From: Actinomycetota bacterium
GTDB taxonomy: Bacteria > Actinomycetota > Acidimicrobiia > Acidimicrobiales > Iamiaceae
Length of the DNA stretch: 7,973 bases
Assembly (NCBI GenBank): GCA_017882935.1
Contig: JADGOP010000089.1
Span: 1-7,973, forward strand
Direction of reading: 5' to 3'
The position numbers were made by a program, and so were the translations under genes. Positions 7,301 to 7,973 of this stretch are shown here, one piece after another (position 1 is the first letter of the stretch; each line of letters starts with the position of its first letter). The notes under the pieces were generated by a model, which worked only from the letters and a program-made list of their open reading frames with translations, was not told where the DNA came from and searched no databases.

Positions 7301-7973
7301 CGGCCACGTCGAGCCGCCACCTGCCCGGTGACCCCGGCGCCCGGGCCTCGGCGGCCATCGACGGCAACCCGGCCACCGCCTGGTCCACCGGCTTCCTCTC
7401 GGCCGTGGGCGACTGGACCAACTACAAGCTGCCCAAGGCCGTCAGCTTCGACCACCTCGACCTGCAGGTGGTCGCCGATGGCCGGCACTCGCTGCCGACC
7501 CGCATCAAGATCAGCGCCGACGGCAAGGCGCCCGTCACCGCCCTGCTCGGGAACGTGCCCACCAGCTCCACCCCGAACGGCGCCAGCACGGTGCACGTGA
7601 CGTTCCCCCGGGTCACCGGCAAGGACATCCGCATCACCATCGCCGGCGAGCACGAGGTCTACACCCGCGACTGGTACAGCACCTCCAACGTGGCGCTGCC
7701 GGTCGCCATCGCCGAGTGGGGCATCCCGGGCACCGTGGTGCGGGCCCCGCAGGGCGCCCTCTCGTCGGCCTGCCGGTCGGGCCTGGTGCAGCTCGACGGC
7801 CGCGACGTCCCGATCGCCCTCCACGGCACGGTGGCACGGGCCACCGCCGGCGACCCGGTGTCGTTCACGGCCTGCACCTCCGCCGCCGGCGTGAGCCTCG
7901 GCAAGGGCGACCACGCGCTGCGCAGCACCCCCGGCACCCGCACGGGCCTCAACGTCGACCAGGTCGTGCTGCG
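4372..7973 (+). CDS. AftD-like alpha-(1->3)-arabinofuranosyltransferase (DUF3367), partial at 3' end
   Basis: Large GT-C membrane glycosyltransferase, open for 1200 codons and cut by the window edge; mycobacterial AftD is about 1400 residues. The family adds arabinofuranose outside the membrane from a decaprenyl-phosphate donor. Seen: first helix (about 16-31), then SADTKIYLYLDPGR (37-50) with the Asp39 loop typical of GT-C enzymes, WDP (59-61), GYLFPMGPYY (74-83), and the hallmark RFTETAKTVASTSSATEVLR (253-272) followed by GLGYWFVYGSDKYGN, containing Glu256. Further hydrophobic helices run to about 430. The exported remainder has TRVLEIPGSDFASYRWG (464-480), VGDGYG (638-643), LTDTSRKRAERWGT (684-697) and two discoidin-like domains (about 744-882 and 976-1118), each with an AxDGNPxTxW core. 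Cys1134 and Cys1168 could form a disulfide. It starts inside the GT4 stop. Family is firm; actual sugar and acceptor depend on the organism. Confidence 0.95.
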   Translation, partial: MTRADRWRQRARGKGIYAALAFVAYVPLLFTKPDILSADTKIYLYLDPGRLMRTALQMWDPQVGMGTVTHQTIGYLFPMGPYYWVMREIGLPVWVAQRLWLGTLLFAAGAGVVYLLRTLRWTGSAVTVAAFVYMLSPYLLDYAAKHSVVASPWSGFPWMVAFTIRAIRGKGWRDAALFAIVVQLIGGINATSLVFVLVGTTLWLPFCVWVNREATWRRALGAYARIGLLTFVTSLWWMSGLWAQGRYGIDILRFTETAKTVASTSSATEVLRGLGYWFVYGSDKYGNFVQIGEPYTQHLWLIGTSLLLPALGLLGSGLGRFRDRAYFVALVVIGTILAVGAHPWGNPPVLGAIFRRLLQTSQAGGAMRSMPRAVPLLVLGMAVLLGSAVGALSARYPNGPKVLGAALPDRRVLAGVGVLLLLVFVNYPPLFTGQLIAKYLQHPQDVPSYWTQDIKALDRQDNSTRVLEIPGSDFASYRWGATVDPITPGLMSRDYVARELVPYGTPPSADFLDAFDTTLQDGVLESSALAPIARFMAAGDINVRSDLTYERYLLPRPKLLWDLVTRAEGTGASQGLGKPIGFGGTGSNVPDPRFPLLDETELGSNPNLKNPPKVAIVPVLDPEPMVRAAPTSNPVVLVGDGYGTVYASEAQLLTGHELLFYGGTFANDTAALQKQLANGAALVLTDTSRKRAERWGTLHDTTGYTERAGEKPLVADPGDQRVDLFPTATDASRTVSEQRGGVVATATNYGNPVSYTPEDRAANAVDGNPYTMWQVGGFAPVNHEKLNLTFGKTQTTDHVRLVQPLTGVRNRWLTKVALHFDDGPPVDETLDPVSRTLAGQVLTFPRRSFKKLTVEVISTNRNDLKVFSGTGPVGIAELDVGANPPHVNELIRLPTETLAQAGAGSNENALAILLTRQRTQPSNAVRRDEELALARIWNLPARRSFAITGDVRLADLASDARLDAALGLPPASRGGVTATSSRHLPGDPGARASAAIDGNPATAWSTGFLSAVGDWTNYKLPKAVSFDHLDLQVVADGRHSLPTRIKISADGKAPVTALLGNVPTSSTPNGASTVHVTFPRVTGKDIRITIAGEHEVYTRDWYSTSNVALPVAIAEWGIPGTVVRAPQGALSSACRSGLVQLDGRDVPIALHGTVARATAGDPVSFTACTSAAGVSLGKGDHALRSTPGTRTGLNVDQVVL
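6601..7017 (+). other. First discoidin-like (F5/8 type C) carbohydrate-binding domain of the AftD-like protein
   Basis: Residues about 744-882. The core RAANAVDGNPYTMWQVGG (761-778) matches the discoidin AfDGdpxTxW pattern and is followed by alternating beta strands such as EKLNLTFGK and DHVRLVQ, ending in VGIAELDVG (873-881). Such domains in AftD proteins are thought to hold the glycan acceptor outside the membrane. Boundaries are approximate. Confidence 0.7.
7297..7725 (+). other. Second discoidin-like (F5/8 type C) carbohydrate-binding domain of the AftD-like protein
   Basis: Residues about 976-1118. The core RASAAIDGNPATAWSTGF (991-1008) closely parallels the first domain (AxDGNPxTxW in both), followed by FDHLDLQVVADG and ending in PVAIAEWGI (1110-1118), equivalent to GIAELDV in the first. 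This indicates an internal domain duplication. Boundaries are approximate. Confidence 0.7.

Noticed and set aside
4027..7914. A 1295-codon open frame on the minus strand opposite the AftD-like gene
   Set aside because: Its translation is a monotonous Gly/Ala/Val/Arg/Glu/His mix without a recognisable domain. The plus strand here carries unmistakable AftD motifs. In GC-rich DNA, a strong third-position G/C bias in the real gene removes stops from the antisense frame.

Overview
The window is very GC-rich DNA, roughly 70% G+C by eye, with a strong G/C preference at third codon positions. It looks like an actinobacterial chromosome. The strongest taxonomic clue is an AftD/DUF3367-type arabinofuranosyltransferase, a family centred on Actinobacteria. 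Acidimicrobiia-like or mycolate-actinobacterial origin are both possible, and the sequence alone does not decide between them.

Layout: five protein-coding genes form two divergent groups around one 372-bp non-coding region (2777-3148). On the minus strand, reading leftward, are a class I SAM-dependent methyltransferase (2776-2015), a cytoplasmic GT2 glycosyltransferase of the DPM/DPG-synthase-like type (1969-1244) and a polytopic acyltransferase-3 membrane protein (1218-43). The gaps between them are 45 and 25 bp, and the GT2 and acyltransferase genes each have a well-placed Shine-Dalgarno sequence, so they look like an operon. On the plus strand are a GT4 glycosyltransferase (3149-4375) and, overlapping its stop codon by an ATGA, a very large GT-C membrane arabinofuranosyltransferase homologue (4372 to the window edge). 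That last gene is open for 1200 codons without reaching its stop.

How the genes may work together: the locus reads as a cell-surface glycan assembly and decoration module. GT4 and GT2 enzymes would act on the cytoplasmic face. The AftD-like GT-C protein would add sugar outside the membrane from a polyprenyl-phosphate donor, with its discoidin-like domains binding the glycan. The acyltransferase-3 protein would O-acylate it, and the small methyltransferase could methylate a sugar or an intermediate. The family assignments rest on visible motifs. The joint pathway is inference.

The most notable non-coding structure is a 15-bp inverted repeat (arms 2932-2946 and 2981-2995, 34-bp spacer) roughly midway between the two candidate divergent promoters. 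I saw no RNA genes, mobile elements, CRISPR arrays or pseudogenes. The many long overlapping antisense frames, including one of almost 1300 codons opposite the arabinofuranosyltransferase, are best explained by base composition.
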